From Streptomyces sp. 2114.4 (lineage in GTDB: Bacteria > Actinomycetota > Actinomycetes > Streptomycetales > Streptomycetaceae): DNA of 64,000 bases. Both the position numbers and the translations under genes were made by a program. Positions 1-10,890 of the stretch are shown in pieces. Position 1 is the stretch's first letter, and each line of letters opens with the position of its first letter. A model generated the notes under the pieces. That model was not told where the DNA came from. It saw nothing but the letters and a program-made list of their open reading frames with translations, and did not search any database. The stretch spans positions 2,666,001-2,730,000 of the forward strand of contig NZ_FYEY01000001.1 of the NCBI RefSeq assembly GCF_900187385.1, in the 5' to 3' direction.

Positions 1-1029
1 GACGGGCCGGCCGACAGCGACGCGCCCTCCCAGCTCCACGAGGTCGAGCCCGGCGGCACGTTGCGCCAGTTCCGCCTGCAAGCCGCCGAGTCGGCCGTTG
101 ACCTCGATGATGCGCGGGCCGCTCCGGGTGAGTTTGACCTCGACATGGGCGAATCCCGACCGGATCCCGACGGCGCCGACCGCGGTAACGGCAAGGGAAC
201 GGACCTGGTCGGCCTGCACATCGGACAGATGAGCCGGCCAGAACTGCCCCGTCTCGCGAAACGGCGGCAGTTGGGGAAATTTCCCCGAGATCATGAGGAC
301 GTCCACGACTCCGTCGATGACGAGGCATTCGACGGAAACGTAGTCACCGATTCTTCCGTTCGGTTGGCCGACCAGGTACTCCTCCACCACCAAAGAGTCC
401 TCGGCACCGTCCAGTAGCTGCGCCACCAGTGCCGCGCCCTGTGCCTCGTCCGTGATGTGGAACGTATTCCGGCTCGCCGCGCCACGCATCGGCTTGACGA
501 CCGCCGGCAGGCCAACAGCGGTCACCGCTTCGACCCACTCGGAAGCGTCGCCAATGCGCCGACAGCGCACCGGCGACACACCTGCATCGGCAAGCGCCAT
601 ACGCTGCGGATACTTCTCGGTCAGCTTGGTGAGGGTCGGAGCATCGTGGAAGGGCACTTCGAGTGCAGCGGCCAAAGCGCCGGTCAGCGGTAACGCATCC
701 TCGCTGAATGTGACGATGCCGGCGATGTTATGGGCTTTCATCTCGCGCACGGCGTGGTCAAAACCATTATCGAGCGTCACCAGGTGACCCGCCCGGGCCA
801 GCAGAGGGCGAGCGGCCGTCGCGGCCGCAGAGGGCGCCGCCACCAGAACCGCCGGGCCGATCTTTTGGACCGCGGCACCGATCTCCTGAGCAGAAGCCGC
901 GCCCGAGTCGAACACGACCGCAAGAGGACCGGTCGGGCTTGCCGATCCCTCGCCGGACGGCGTCTGCGCCTCATACCGGTCGACGCTTTTTTCGCGCGCA
1001 GCCACGCGCTGGTGAATCCTGTTGATCAC
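1..1029 (-). CDS. ATP-grasp ligase, 3' end outside the window
   Basis: 343 residues are visible; the C-terminus is cut at base 1. The start is a GTG preceded by a strong GGGGGAGG ribosome site at 1034-1041. The core is an ATP-grasp fold: VVKPMRG at residues 177-183 is the nucleotide-binding strand and lysine, VVEEYLVG at 214-221 the hinge, and HVEVKL (295-300) with IIEVNGRLGG (307-316) supplies the metal-binding Glu and Asn and the Arg typical of amino-acid and peptide ligases of the BacD/carnosine-synthase kind. Residues 35-130 form an N-terminal pre-ATP-grasp domain. By family it forms an amide from a carboxylate and an amine using ATP; substrate unknown. Its closeness to the PKS operon suggests tailoring or amino-acid coupling, but that is inference. 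Confidence 0.85.
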   Translation of the reverse strand, partial: MINRIHQRVAAREKSVDRYEAQTPSGEGSASPTGPLAVVFDSGAASAQEIGAAVQKIGPAVLVAAPSAAATAARPLLARAGHLVTLDNGFDHAVREMKAHNIAGIVTFSEDALPLTGALAAALEVPFHDAPTLTKLTEKYPQRMALADAGVSPVRCRRIGDASEWVEAVTAVGLPAVVKPMRGAASRNTFHITDEAQGAALVAQLLDGAEDSLVVEEYLVGQPNGRIGDYVSVECLVIDGVVDVLMISGKFPQLPPFRETGQFWPAHLSDVQADQVRSLAVTAVGAVGIRSGFAHVEVKLTRSGPRIIEVNGRLGGLQAELAQRAAGLDLVELGGRVAVGRPV

Positions 1030-1584
1030 CGAACCTCCCCCGTTCGGGGACGGACCATACATAGATCATTCACACGGCACAAGGGAATTCGATCTCTGTT
1101 GTGGATCGCCAAAACCGCTTTGCTCTTGATCGCCGGAGCAGCTCCGGAGGTCCGCGCGGAAGGCGGTGAAACGCCCTCCGTCGCAGTTCACAGCCGAGGC
1201 AGTCGCTGTGCACCCGTCCGGCCGGAAGTGGCGCCCGAGCCGGTCGCCGAGGCTCCGGAGGCAAGACCGAAGTCGTCCACAACTGTTGTCAAGTGGCCGA
1301 AAGCTGTGTGTGGGAATCCTTTTCACGTGGCATCGCCTGATCCGCTCGCAGCGGCCCGCCCGGCCGGCGCCCGGCGTAAGGGGTTGTGCGCCGGGCGGAG
1401 TGGTGGGCGCTGGAGGGGTCGACGGGGGCGCAGGGGACAGTCCGGCGTGAGTGCGGGGTGACCGGAGCCCCCGGGAGCGCCTGCGCTACTGGGCGCAACG
1501 CCCAGGTGGCTACTTGACTTTGGTCATCGCGATTCAGTCCCGCTTGTTGGGTAATGACTGTTCCATCCCGTTCTCTCTGGATAT
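1030..1584. other. Intergenic region between divergent genes
   Basis: About 550 bases without a gene I can support, between the leftward ATP-grasp gene and the rightward regulator. The half next to the ATP-grasp gene is less GC-rich, with TATGTA-like leftward -10 candidates around 1059-1066. No tRNA, terminator or convincing small ORF is seen. It presumably holds both promoters. Confidence 0.4.
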
Positions 1585-1603
1585 GCCAACGTGAAGCGTT
1601 GGC
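1585..1603 (+). promoter_or_regulatory. Inverted repeat in the leader of the HTH-TPR regulator
   Basis: A perfect 7-bp inverted repeat (GCCAACG at 1585-1591, CGTTGGC at 1597-1603) with a 5-nt loop, ending 11 bases before the GGAGG ribosome site (1615-1619). It is either an operator, perhaps for autoregulation, or an mRNA structure affecting initiation. Confidence 0.4.
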
Positions 1604-1625
1604 GGCATGTGCTTGGAGGCGAACC

Positions 1626-3020
1626 ATGGCCGCCCGACCTCTCGTCGCGCGTCAGACCAACCAGCGACTGCGGTCCCTCATCCAGGAAGCCTCGCTGTCG
1701 AACTCCGCTCTGGCCCGCCAGGTGAACGTCCTGGGGGAGGCACAGGGCCTGGATCTGCGGTACGACAAGACTTCCGTGAGCCGGTGGCTGGGCGGTCAGC
1801 GGCCCCGCGGCCGGGTTCCCGCCATCATCGCCGAGGCGCTGAGCGGCCGGCTGGGCCGTACGGTCTCGACCGAAGAGATCGGTATGGCCAACGGCAACAG
1901 CGTGACGTGTGGGGTCGGACTGCACTTCGCGGCGACCGTGGAGGACGCGCTGGAACAGGTCCGTGAACTATGGCACATGGACGCCGAATCCCGGGGGCTC
2001 TTGTCCCGGTCCGCCATGACCGCCTCGGCGTTGGTGGAACCCAGCAGGGACTGGCTGATCAGCTCGCCTGACCCGCAGGTGGCGCGCAGTTGGCGGCTGG
2101 GGCCGCGGGTGGGGATGACCGATGTGGAGCTGGTGCGGGCGACCACCCAGGCGCTGGCCGAACTCGACCACCGGGTCGGCAGCGGGTATGTGCGGCCGGT
2201 GGTGGTCTCGTGCCTCAGCAGTGTGCTGTCCGGGCTGATGGAGGGGAGTTACGGCGAGACCACGGGGCGGCAGCTGTTCGCCGCGGCCGCCCGGCTGACG
2301 GAGTTCGCCGGGTACACGGCGCTGGACACCGGGCAACCGGGCCTGGCACAGCGCTACTACATCCAGGCGCTGCGGCTCGCGCAGGCCGCGGATGACCGTT
2401 GCTACGGCGGTTATGTGCTGGCGGCCGGTCTGAGTCATCTCGCCGTCGGCGCCGGCTGCGCCAGGGAGGCGGTGCAGCTCGCCCGGGCCGCGCAGGAGGG
2501 CACCCGGGGGCGCGCCCCGCTGGCCGCCCAGGCCATGTTCTACGCGACCGAGGCCCGCGGCTACGCCATGCTCGGGGACGCGCGGATGTGCAAAATACTG
2601 GCGGACAAGGCCACGGACGCCATGGGGCATGTCGTTCCGGGGGACAGTCCCGAATGGATCGCGCACTTCGACCGGGCCTATCTGGCGGATGAACTGGCCC
2701 ACTGCTACCGGGATCTGAAGCAGCCGCGTGTGGCCGCCCGCCGGGCCGAGGAAGCGCTGGCCCGCCACCCACGGACCCGGGTGCGCCGCCGGGCCATCGA
2801 TCTGCTGCTGCTCGCTTCGGCCTTAGTACAGGCCGGTGACGTCGAGGAGGCATGCCGGGCCGCCGTGGAGGCGGTGGCGTTGCTCAGCCGGCTGAAGTCG
2901 GCGCTCGGTGAGCGGTACCTGCAGAACTTCAGGGACGAGCTGCGGCCGTACGGTGACGCGCAGCCGGTGCGTGAATTGGACGCCCTGGTCCAGGAGAGCG
3001 GCGTGCGGGTGCCGCGGTGA
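1626..3020 (+). CDS. HTH-TPR regulatory protein, NsdA/NsdB-like
   Basis: 464 residues. Start at ATG 1626, with GGAGG 6 bases upstream; an ATG at 1554 in the same frame has no ribosome site. Residues 1-85 form a divergent helix-turn-helix (the KTSVSRWLGGQRPRG segment is the recognition region) as in streptomycete regulators that sense growth stage. Residues about 210-460 are helical TPR-like repeats with recurring Ala/Leu/Tyr spacing (AQRYYIQALRLAQAADD, AAEEALARHP). This architecture matches the NsdA/NsdB group, some of which repress antibiotic production and sporulation in S. coelicolor. Lying between the ATP-grasp gene and the PKS operon, it may regulate the cluster, but it is a common family and may be global. 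Confidence 0.75.
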   Translation: MAARPLVARQTNQRLRSLIQEASLSNSALARQVNVLGEAQGLDLRYDKTSVSRWLGGQRPRGRVPAIIAEALSGRLGRTVSTEEIGMANGNSVTCGVGLHFAATVEDALEQVRELWHMDAESRGLLSRSAMTASALVEPSRDWLISSPDPQVARSWRLGPRVGMTDVELVRATTQALAELDHRVGSGYVRPVVVSCLSSVLSGLMEGSYGETTGRQLFAAAARLTEFAGYTALDTGQPGLAQRYYIQALRLAQAADDRCYGGYVLAAGLSHLAVGAGCAREAVQLARAAQEGTRGRAPLAAQAMFYATEARGYAMLGDARMCKILADKATDAMGHVVPGDSPEWIAHFDRAYLADELAHCYRDLKQPRVAARRAEEALARHPRTRVRRRAIDLLLLASALVQAGDVEEACRAAVEAVALLSRLKSALGERYLQNFRDELRPYGDAQPVRELDALVQESGVRVPR

Positions 3021-3054
3021 CGTGCGTCCGGTGGGGTGGAGGCCTCCCGTGGGT

Positions 3055-3129
3055 GGAGACGCCCGGTGGGGTGGAGACGTCCAGTGAAGGCGGAGGCGTC
3101 CAGTGGAGGCGGAGGCGTCCAGTGGAGGC
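3055..3129. repeat. 19-bp tandem repeat, about four copies
   Basis: Units start at 3073, 3092 and 3111, the last two identical (GGAGGCGTCCAGTGGAGGC), with a degenerate copy at 3055-3072. They lie just after the regulator stop. The rest of the gap to 3402 is GC-rich, between convergent genes, and shows no gene. Confidence 0.85.
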
Positions 3130-3402
3130 GGAGGAGGGTGGGGGCAGGCAGGACTCGCGGGGTGCCCGTCATGCGGTGCCGACGGCCGGCCGGCCGGTTC
3201 CGTCACGCGGGGAGGTGGTGCGGAGCCGGTGCCTGCCTGGCCGTCGGCGGTAGGGAGCCACCCCGGAGGGGGCGGCGCGGCGGCGGTGGTGTCCGGTCGC
3301 CGGTGGCGGTCCGGCCGGCCGCTTGGGGTGGGGGTGGGTGAGGTGGGGACGTCGCCCGGTGGAGCCCCGGGCGGCCGTCCGGCCGGATTCGGGGCGTGTG
3401 CG

Positions 3403-3927
3403 TTACGGCGCCAGGCCGCTTGGCACACCGGTGGTCAGGGGTATCGCGGCCCATACGGTGCAGCCGTTGTCGGCCTCGGTTCTGCGGCCCCAGCGCGAGG
3501 AGGACTCGGCGACCAGTTCCAGGCCGCGGCCGTGCTCCTGAGCCTGGCCCGGGCGTCGCATCCGGGGGACCGACGGGGTCCCACCACGGTCGTGCACCTC
3601 GATGTGCAGCAGGCTTTCCGACCTCCATATCCGGCAGGTGATGTGTCTGCTGGCGGAATACTGAATGGCATTGGAGAAGAGCTCCGACAGGACGAGCAGC
3701 GCCGGATAGCGTGTGTCGTCGTCATGGATGCTTTGCCCGTCGAGCCAAGCGCGGACCAGGTTCCGGCAGATTGGCACCGCCCGCTTCACCGCCGGCAGAC
3801 GAAATACCACGCACTGCACGGAACGCCAGCAGTCGGCGGGAATCAAAGCTGCCCTTTCCTGAGGCCAGCTCGCGATATGCCGGGCGGTCACCATAACTTC
3901 GGCCGCATGCGTTGTGGTGGGTAACAT
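3403..3927 (-). CDS. RsbW-like ATP-binding (anti-sigma type) protein
   Basis: 174 residues, a single HATPase_c domain of the GHKL fold. The N-box is LSELFSNAIQYS (about residues 81-92), the G1 box is around EVHDRGGTP (112-120), and the G2 segment is EHGRGLELVAESSSRWG (about 134-150). Such short stand-alone kinases are abundant in Streptomyces; some phosphorylate anti-sigma-factor antagonists, most have no known partner. No antagonist or sigma gene is adjacent. The ATG at 3927 has AAAGGGG upstream. It is convergent with the HTH-TPR gene and lies beyond the PKS operon terminator, so it is probably an independent unit. Confidence 0.8.
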   Translation of the reverse strand: MLPTTTHAAEVMVTARHIASWPQERAALIPADCWRSVQCVVFRLPAVKRAVPICRNLVRAWLDGQSIHDDDTRYPALLVLSELFSNAIQYSASRHITCRIWRSESLLHIEVHDRGGTPSVPRMRRPGQAQEHGRGLELVAESSSRWGRRTEADNGCTVWAAIPLTTGVPSGLAP

Positions 3928-4183
3928 GACTACTACCCCTTTCGTACGTGCCTCATGGACCTCGATGCCGCTTTCGCCTCATGAAACACGGCCAGCGCCA
4001 TCGCTCGATCTGCCCTGGCGGCGGCCTTCGCAGTGCGCCGCGTCGCCTCCGGTGCGTACCGGGCCGCTTTCTGACCTCGCCCTTTCCCGATAATTCAAGC
4101 ATTCGGGGCGTCCGCCCGGGAAGGCGCGCAGTGCAGCGCCGGGAGCGGGGCGGGTATATGGGGACGCGAAATACTATCACCAT

Positions 4184-4231
4184 AAAAAAACGGTTGCGCA
4201 TTACCGGTAATGGAATTTCCCGGTAATGCGC
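4184..4231 (-). terminator. Intrinsic terminator of the PKS operon
   Basis: Read leftward, an 11-bp perfect stem (4221-4231 paired with 4196-4206, GCGCATTACCG arms) is followed within 5 bases by seven consecutive T residues (AAAAAAA at 4184-4190 on the plus strand). The local sequence is strikingly AT-rich. It lies about 270 bases beyond the PKS stop. Confidence 0.85.
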
Positions 4232-4391
4232 GGAGGGGTGCCAGAGTTTCGGGCGGCAAGAATCTACCAGAAATCGCGGCGGTTCGGAATTGCGGCATCC
4301 GTTTGCGTGCATGAGGAGAGGGGAGGGAGAGGTGAGGCGAGGTGAGAATTTCGTGGCTTCGTGCCCCCGGCCGGCTCGGCCCTCGCCCCCC

Positions 4392-4428
4392 GGCCCCCGG
4401 CACCCGGCCCCCGGCCCCCGGCCCCCGG
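4392..4428. repeat. 7-bp GGCCCCC tandem tract
   Basis: Five copies of GGCCCCC, one varied to GGCACCC, between the two hairpins downstream of the PKS gene. Confidence 0.8.
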
Positions 4429-4434
4429 CACGCC

Positions 4435-4471
4435 GACGCCCGGCGGGCCGTTGTGCGCTCCGCCGGGCGTC
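4435..4471 (-). terminator. Hairpin just after the PKS stop
   Basis: A perfect 12-bp inverted repeat (GACGCCCGGCGG at 4435-4446, its complement at 4460-4471) 32 bases beyond the PKS stop. No U-tract follows; it may stabilise the 3' end or attenuate ahead of the intrinsic terminator at 4184. Confidence 0.55.
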
Positions 4472-4503
4472 TGCGGTCCCCGAATGGCCTGCGGGGCCAG
4501 GGG

Positions 4504-7500
4504 CTAATTCGCGGTCAGTTCCAGGCCCAGGTGCTCGGCGATACCGGCGGCGAGGGCGGCGAGGGTCGGGTGTTCCCAGACGAAGTTCCTCGGCAGCGAG
4601 ACGGCGAAGGAGCGGTCGATGCGTACGCGCAGCTCCATGGCCAGGAGGGAGTCGAATCCCAGCGACTTCAGCGGGGTCTGCGGGTCGAGGGAGCTCTCCC
4701 CCAGCCGCAGCACGTCCCGGACGTGGCCCGCCAGGTGCTCTTCCAGCGCGGCTCTCCTGGCCAGGCCGGGCGGCAGGGCGGCGAGCCGGGTCCGCATGTC
4801 GTCGGGCTCCTCGGGCGGCGGCGTCCGGTCCGCCGGTGCCTCGCCGGACACCCCGCTGAAGAACGGCAGATGGCGGCCGGCGGGCGGCACCCAGGTGTCC
4901 GGCGGGCCGGGGATCACCCCGGTCTGCACCCACCGGCGGGCCAGCAGCGCCCGCAGCGCCTCCAGGCCGTGGTCGGTGGGAATGGTGCGGTAGCCGCGGC
5001 GGCTGAAGTCGGTGGCGACGCCGATCTCGCCCCACGGGCCCCAGTTGACCGCCACGGTCGGCAGCCCCTGAGCGGAGCGCCAGGCCGCGAACCCGTCGAG
5101 CCAGGAGTTGGCCGCCGCGTAGGAGCCCTGGCCGGGGTTGCCCAGCAGGGAGGCCATCGAGGAGAACGCCGCGAACCAGTCCAACGCGTGGTCCTCGGTG
5201 GCGTGGTGGAGATGCCAGGCGCCGACGACCTTCGGCATCCAGACCCGTTCCAGCTGGTCGTCGGCCACGTTGGTGATCACGGCGTCGTCCAGGACCATGG
5301 CGCAGTGCACCACCCCGCACAGCCGGAATCCCTCGCTCACCGCCGTGGAGACCAGCCGCCGGGCGACATCCGGATCGGCGATGTCGCCCAGGACCACCGA
5401 TACCTTGGCAGTCCTGCCGAGCACCGTGGCGAGCGTCTGCGCGACCTCGGGCTCCGGGGCGCTGCGGCCGTTGAGCACCACATGGCCGGCGCCGTGCGCG
5501 GCCAGCCATTTCGCCGTGGCCAGCCCCAGGCCGCGTAGTCCGCCGGTGACGATGTAGGCGCCGCCCTCCTCCACGGGCAGGTCCCTTTCGGGCAGCACCG
5601 CGGGGGCGTCCCCCTCGGCGGGCACGGTCAGCACCAGCTTGCCGATGTGGTCGGCGGCCGCCATGGTGCGGAAGGCCGTGGTGGCCTCCGCGAGCGGATA
5701 CTCCGTGCAGTGCAGGGGCTTGAGCCGGCCCTCCTCGAACGCGCCGAGCACGTCCTTCCACACCGTGGCGAAGGCGTCGGGGCGGTTGCGGTGCAGTTCG
5801 ATCAGGTCGACGGTGCTCAGAGTGACATTGTGCCGCAGCGGCAGCATGCCGAGCGGGGCGTCCGCCATGATGTCGCGCACCCCCAGCTCCACGAACCGGC
5901 CGAAGGGCCGCAGCGTCTCCAGGCCGGTGCGGATGGCCGCCCCGGACAGGGAGTTGAGGACGACGTCGACGCCTTCCCCGCCCGTCGCCTCCCGGGTGCG
6001 TTCGCCGAACTCCAGCGTGCGGGAGTCCATGACGTGGCGGATGCCCATGCTCCGCAGGTAGCGGCGCTTGTCCTCGCTGCCGGCCGTGGCCAGCACCTCC
6101 GCGCCCAGCAGCCGGGCCACCGCGATCGCCGCGAGGCCGGTGCCGCCGGTGGCGGAGTGGATCAGCACCCGCTCCCCGGCGGCGAGGCGGGCCACCGAGC
6201 GCAGCGCGTACCAGGCGGTCAGGAAGGCGATCGGCAGCCCGGCCGCGGCCACCGGTTCGATGCCGAAGGGGATGGGGGCGACCGCGTCGGCGGGGAGGGT
6301 GAGGAAGGAGCCGAAGGCCCCGCCGCGCAGATCGACGGCGATCACCTCGTCCCCGACCTGGGGGCGTTCCACCCCGGCGCCGACCGCGCTCACCACACCG
6401 GAGCACTCGAAGCCGATCCGGTAGCGGACGTCCAGGTCGCCGGGGAGCAGGCCCATGGCCGTGAGCACATCGCGGAAGTTCAGGCCGGCGGCGGTGACCC
6501 GCACCTCGACCTCGCCGGGTGCCGGTGCGCGCCGGCCGGTGGCGGCGTACTCCAGGCTCGACAGATCGCCCAGCCGGCTCGCGCGCAGTCTGAAGCCGTC
6601 CTCGCCGTAGCGCACGGTGCACGGGGTGGCGGCCTGGTCCTGCCCGCCGTTCGGCGCGGCGTGTTCCAGGCGGGCGACGTGCCGGCGGCCCGCCCGCAGC
6701 GCGACCTCGTCGTCGTCCGCGTCGGCCAGCAGTTCCAGGGCCACGTCCTCGGGATCGGCCTCGTGCGGGTCGGCGTCCACCAGCACCGGCCGGATCTCGG
6801 GGTGCTCCAGCGCGCCGACCCGCAGCAGTCCGCGCAGCGCGCTCTGCCCGAGGTCGACCTCGTCGTCGGGCAGTACGCTGCGGGCGCCCCGGGTGACGAC
6901 GTACAGGCGCGGTGCCGAGGAGGTGGCGGTGATCGCCTGCATCGCGCCGAGCAGCCGGCGGGTGCGCCACAGGGACTGCACGGTCGGCTCCCCGCCCTCG
7001 GCACGTCCGCACACCAGCACCACCCCGCGCGGGGTTTCGAGGGTGGCGGACAGCCGGCCGGTGAGGGCGTCGCGGAACGCGGCGAGCGAGGTGTCGTCCA
7101 GCGGACGGTCCCAGACCACCGTGCGGGCGCAGCGGGAGCGCAGCGCGGCGGCCAGCGCCTGGGCCGAGCCGTCCGCTTCGCCCACGACGACCCAGCTCCC
7201 CGGGGCGTGGCCGCCGTCCGGTGCCGCCCGGGGTGCCGACCGCCAGCCGATGCCGAGCAGCCAGTCGTCGACCTCCGGGGTCTCGCGCAGGGCCCGCCGG
7301 GCGAAGCGCAGGCCGTTGACGACGAGGACCACGGCGCCGTTGTCGTCCAGGAGCCGGACGTTGGCCACGATGGCCTGTGCGGTGATCTCGCTGACGTGGG
7401 CGTGGCAGTACGCGGCCTGCGCGGGGTCGCCGAGGATGCGGACCGCCTGCATGCTCACCGGCAGCACCAGTGACCGGTCGTCCTCGTTGATCAGGGGCGC

Positions 7501-10500
7501 CACGGCGAGCTGGGCGCAGACGTCGAGGAGGACGGGGTGGACCGGCAGGCCGGGGTCGGGGGCGCAGGCCTCGGGCGGCACCCCGACCTTGGCCCAGAAA
7601 CTGTCGTTGTGGCGGCCGGTGTGCAGTGCGTGGACACCGGTGAACGCCGGGCCGTGCTCCAGGCCGCGCAGCCGCAGGCTGTCGTAGAGGGCGGCCGGTT
7701 CCAGGGGCACCGGGTGGCGCAGGCTCATCGCGTCGACGGATCTCGGCCGCAGCTCGGGCCGTACGGTCAGCCGGTGCAGCACCGCGTCGGCCTGCACCTC
7801 CCAGTCGCCGTTCTCGTTCCGGGCGAGGATTTCGCAGTGCGCCCGGTCCGGTGCGGTCAGGGTGACGGCGGTGGAGACCTCGGTGGTCTCGCCCAGCCGC
7901 AGCAGCTGGGTGAAGTGGACGTCGGTGACCTCCACTTCGTGCGGTGCCGCGCCGAAGACCTCGCAGGCGGCCGCGAGCGCCAGCCCGCAGTGCGCCGCCC
8001 CGGGGAGGACCGCGTTGCCGTGCACCCGGTGGTCCCCGAGCCAGGGCAGCGCCCCGGTGCCGGCGTCGGCGCGCCAGCAGTGCCGTACGGGTTCGCCGGG
8101 GAATTCGGTGTGGTGGCCGGGCAGCCCCGCCCGGGGGGCTTCGGCCATCTCCGCGGGCGGGGCGGTGGAGGCAGCGGTGTCGGCCCAGTGGTGGCGGCGG
8201 TCGAAGGTGACGGTGGGGGCGTCGACGAGGCTGCCGTCGTCGTAGAGGCGCCGCCAGTTCACCGGCACCGCGGCGCAGTGCAGCGCGGCGAGCTGGGTGC
8301 GGAAGGTGGCCTGCTCGTCCTCCTCACGGCGCAGGGTGGGCAGCACGACGGGGTCGGTGACGAGACCGGCCAGGCTGCGCTCGATGGAGTGGGTGACCAC
8401 GGGGTGCGGCGAGATCTCGGTGTAGATCAGGTGCCGGTCGGCCGCCGCGGCCGCCACCGCCTCGGCGAAGCGCACCGGGCGGCGCAGGTTGTCGCACCAG
8501 TAGTCCGCGTCGAAGGCCGGTGTCCGGCCGGCGTCGACGACCGTCGAGTAGAACGGCACCTTGGGCGAGCGGGGGTCGAGACCGGCCAGGGCCGACCGCA
8601 GGGCCGGCAGCACGGGGTCCACCAGCGGGCAGTGCGAGGCGACGTCCACGGCGATCGGGAACACCGGGATCTTCCGGGCCTCCCAGGCGGCGGCCAGCCG
8701 GCTCACCTCCGTGGTGCGTCCGGCCACGACGGTGGAGTCGGGTGCGGACAGCACGGCGACCGAGACGGTGCCGGCCGCGCTGTCGGCGAGTTCGGCCCGC
8801 ACCGTGTCGGCGTCCAGGCCGACGCTCAGCATGCTGCCGGACCCCGCGATATCGCTCAGCAGCCCGGAGCGCCGGCAGATCACCCGGACCCCGTCGGCCA
8901 GGGTCAGCGCCCCGGCGACCACCGCCGCCGCGACCTCGCCCATGGAGTGCCCGATCACCGCGGCGGGTTCGACGCCGTACGAGCGCCAGGCCGCGGCGAG
9001 GGCGATCTGCAGGGCGAACAGGACCGGCTGCACCGTGCCGCATCCGTGGACGGGCCGGCCGCCTCGCACCACATCGAGGACGGCGACCTCGCTCTGCGCC
9101 CTGATGAGCTCGTCGACCTCGGTCAGCGCGTCGAGGAAGGCCGGTTCGGTCTTCAGCAGCCGGCGGCCCATACCGGGCCACTGGGAGCCCTGGCCGGAGA
9201 ACACCCACACCGGCTGCCGCGCCACGGCGGCGCCCACGGCGCCGGTCACGACCGCCGGATGCCGCTGCCCGGCCGCGAAGGACCGCAGGGCCGTGAGGAG
9301 TTCTTGGCGTCCGGAGGCCACCACCCCCAGCCGGCCGTGGCCCGCGCAGCGCCGCAGGGCCAGGGTGTGCGCGAGGTCGCGCAGCGGGACGTGCGCGCCG
9401 TCGCCCTCCATCCAGTCCGCGAGCCGGGTGGCCGCGGCCGGCAGGACGTCGGGAGAGCCGGCCGGCACCAGGAAGACCTCACAGGCGCCCCGGTCCGGCC
9501 GTCCGGAGTCCTGCCGGTGGGCGGAGGGACGCTCCGGCGCCTGTTCCAGCAGGACGTGGGCGTTGGTGCCCGAGAAGCCGAAGGAGGACACGGCGGCCAG
9601 CCGGGTGGGGGTCCGCAGGGGCCAGGCGGACAGCTCGGTGGGGACGAAGAAACGGGTGCCGGCCGCGGAGATGGCCGGGTTCCAGCGCCGGAAGTGCAGG
9701 TTCGCGGGGATGGTGCCGCGTTGCAGGCACAGCACGCTTTTGATCAGTCCGGTGATGCCGGCGGCCGGTTCCAGATGCCCCACATTGGTCTTCACCGAGG
9801 TCAGGGCGCAGCGGCCGGGCCCGTTGCCGTAGACCTCGGCGAGGCTGGCGAACTCGATCGGGTCCCCCACGGGGGTGCCCGTGCCGTGCGCCTCGACCAT
9901 GCCCACGTCCCGCGGGTCGACGCCGGCCTGTTCCAGGGCCTCCTGGTAGAGGGCCGTCTGGGCGGTCACCGACGGGGCGGCCAGCCCTTCGGAGGAGCCG
10001 TCCTGGTTGGTGGCCGAGCCGCGCAGCACCGCCAGGACCCGGTCACCGTCCCGTACAGCGTCGGCGAGACGTTTCAGCACCACGACGCCGCAGCCCTCGC
10101 CCCGTACGAACCCGTCGGCGCCGGCGTCGAACGTCCGGCAGCGGCCGCCCTCCGACAGCATGCCCATCCGAGCGAAGGACCGGGTGATGCGCGGCTGGAA
10201 GCTCAGGGTGACGCCGCCGGCGAGCGCGAGGTCGCACTCGCCGGCCATCAGCGCCCGGCGTGCCATGTGCACGGCCACCAGCGAGGAGGAGCAGGCGGTG
10301 TCCAGCGCCACGCACGGCCCCTGCAGTCCGAGCAGGTAGGAGATCCGGCCGGCGGCCACACAGTGGCCGTTGGTCAGGATCGACCCCTCCAGTTCCTGGG
10401 GCTGCCCGGCCAGCCGGTCCATGTAGTCGCTGTAGCTGATGCCGGCGAAGACGGCCGTGGGGGTGCCGTTCATCCGGTCCGGTGGCAGGCCGGCGTGTTC

Positions 10501-10854
10501 CAGGGCCTCCCAGGTGACTTCCAGCAGCAGGCGGTGCTGGGGGTCCAGGACGTCGGCCTCCCGGCCCGCCACGCCGAAGAAGGCGGCGTCAAAGCCCGTC
10601 ACGTCGCGCAGGAAACCGCCCTGGCGGGGTGTCGGCGCCCTGCCCCCGGGGCCCGGGGGGTCCTCCGGGACGAGGCGCCGGCGCTCGGCGGGCAGTTCGC
10701 CCACCGCGTCCCGCTCCTCGACCAGCAGCCGCCACAGGGCCGCGGGCGAGTCGGTGTCGCCGGGGAGCCGGCAGCCCATGCCGATCACGGCGATCCGGTC
10801 TGTCTCATGGGTGGGGCGCGTCTCGGCGCCCGGGCCGTGCATGTCGTTGCTCAT
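4504..10854 (-). CDS. Single-module reducing type I polyketide synthase (KS-AT-DH-ER-KR-ACP)
   Basis: 2116 residues with a full reducing set. KS (about 20-450): Cys188 in DTACSSS, His323 in EAHGTGT, His360 in [11 protein letters not shown] (about 550-860): Ser637 in GHSMG, and VASH where extender-specific YASH/HAFH lies, which favours methylmalonyl-CoA (tentative). DH (about 905-1190): His942 in the HxxxGxxxxP motif. ER (about 1390-1700): NADPH-binding loop near 1568. KR (about 1760-1960): [10 protein letters not shown] and catalytic Tyr near 1912 in GSYAAANS, with LDD suggesting a B-type reductase. ACP: Ser2069 in GFDSL. No thioesterase, loading module or docking domain is seen. This layout matches iterative enzymes such as mycocerosic acid synthase, predicting a saturated, perhaps methyl-branched acyl chain. 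It follows the ketosynthase-like gene by 36 bases. Confidence 0.95.
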   Translation of the reverse strand: MSNDMHGPGAETRPTHETDRIAVIGMGCRLPGDTDSPAALWRLLVEERDAVGELPAERRRLVPEDPPGPGGRAPTPRQGGFLRDVTGFDAAFFGVAGREADVLDPQHRLLLEVTWEALEHAGLPPDRMNGTPTAVFAGISYSDYMDRLAGQPQELEGSILTNGHCVAAGRISYLLGLQGPCVALDTACSSSLVAVHMARRALMAGECDLALAGGVTLSFQPRITRSFARMGMLSEGGRCRTFDAGADGFVRGEGCGVVVLKRLADAVRDGDRVLAVLRGSATNQDGSSEGLAAPSVTAQTALYQEALEQAGVDPRDVGMVEAHGTGTPVGDPIEFASLAEVYGNGPGRCALTSVKTNVGHLEPAAGITGLIKSVLCLQRGTIPANLHFRRWNPAISAAGTRFFVPTELSAWPLRTPTRLAAVSSFGFSGTNAHVLLEQAPERPSAHRQDSGRPDRGACEVFLVPAGSPDVLPAAATRLADWMEGDGAHVPLRDLAHTLALRRCAGHGRLGVVASGRQELLTALRSFAAGQRHPAVVTGAVGAAVARQPVWVFSGQGSQWPGMGRRLLKTEPAFLDALTEVDELIRAQSEVAVLDVVRGGRPVHGCGTVQPVLFALQIALAAAWRSYGVEPAAVIGHSMGEVAAAVVAGALTLADGVRVICRRSGLLSDIAGSGSMLSVGLDADTVRAELADSAAGTVSVAVLSAPDSTVVAGRTTEVSRLAAAWEARKIPVFPIAVDVASHCPLVDPVLPALRSALAGLDPRSPKVPFYSTVVDAGRTPAFDADYWCDNLRRPVRFAEAVAAAAADRHLIYTEISPHPVVTHSIERSLAGLVTDPVVLPTLRREEDEQATFRTQLAALHCAAVPVNWRRLYDDGSLVDAPTVTFDRRHHWADTAASTAPPAEMAEAPRAGLPGHHTEFPGEPVRHCWRADAGTGALPWLGDHRVHGNAVLPGAAHCGLALAAACEVFGAAPHEVEVTDVHFTQLLRLGETTEVSTAVTLTAPDRAHCEILARNENGDWEVQADAVLHRLTVRPELRPRSVDAMSLRHPVPLEPAALYDSLRLRGLEHGPAFTGVHALHTGRHNDSFWAKVGVPPEACAPDPGLPVHPVLLDVCAQLAVAPLINEDDRSLVLPVSMQAVRILGDPAQAAYCHAHVSEITAQAIVANVRLLDDNGAVVLVVNGLRFARRALRETPEVDDWLLGIGWRSAPRAAPDGGHAPGSWVVVGEADGSAQALAAALRSRCARTVVWDRPLDDTSLAAFRDALTGRLSATLETPRGVVLVCGRAEGGEPTVQSLWRTRRLLGAMQAITATSSAPRLYVVTRGARSVLPDDEVDLGQSALRGLLRVGALEHPEIRPVLVDADPHEADPEDVALELLADADDDEVALRAGRRHVARLEHAAPNGGQDQAATPCTVRYGEDGFRLRASRLGDLSSLEYAATGRRAPAPGEVEVRVTAAGLNFRDVLTAMGLLPGDLDVRYRIGFECSGVVSAVGAGVERPQVGDEVIAVDLRGGAFGSFLTLPADAVAPIPFGIEPVAAAGLPIAFLTAWYALRSVARLAAGERVLIHSATGGTGLAAIAVARLLGAEVLATAGSEDKRRYLRSMGIRHVMDSRTLEFGERTREATGGEGVDVVLNSLSGAAIRTGLETLRPFGRFVELGVRDIMADAPLGMLPLRHNVTLSTVDLIELHRNRPDAFATVWKDVLGAFEEGRLKPLHCTEYPLAEATTAFRTMAAADHIGKLVLTVPAEGDAPAVLPERDLPVEEGGAYIVTGGLRGLGLATAKWLAAHGAGHVVLNGRSAPEPEVAQTLATVLGRTAKVSVVLGDIADPDVARRLVSTAVSEGFRLCGVVHCAMVLDDAVITNVADDQLERVWMPKVVGAWHLHHATEDHALDWFAAFSSMASLLGNPGQGSYAAANSWLDGFAAWRSAQGLPTVAVNWGPWGEIGVATDFSRRGYRTIPTDHGLEALRALLARRWVQTGVIPGPPDTWVPPAGRHLPFFSGVSGEAPADRTPPPEEPDDMRTRLAALPPGLARRAALEEHLAGHVRDVLRLGESSLDPQTPLKSLGFDSLLAMELRVRIDRSFAVSLPRNFVWEHPTLAALAAGIAEHLGLELTAN

Positions 10855-10890
10855 CGGGGTCTCCGTACGTGGGAGGTGATCTGCCCGTGG

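Noticed and set aside
1066..1326. An 86-codon minus-strand ORF upstream of the ATP-grasp gene
   Set aside because: GTG start without ribosome site, no similarity I recognise.
1554..1625. Longer N-terminus for the HTH-TPR regulator
   Set aside because: The ATG at 1554 lacks a ribosome site and the extension would cross the leader hairpin.
4504..10854. PKS as part of a multimodular assembly line
   Set aside because: One complete module only, no docking domains, no adjacent PKS genes in the window, and an intrinsic terminator follows.
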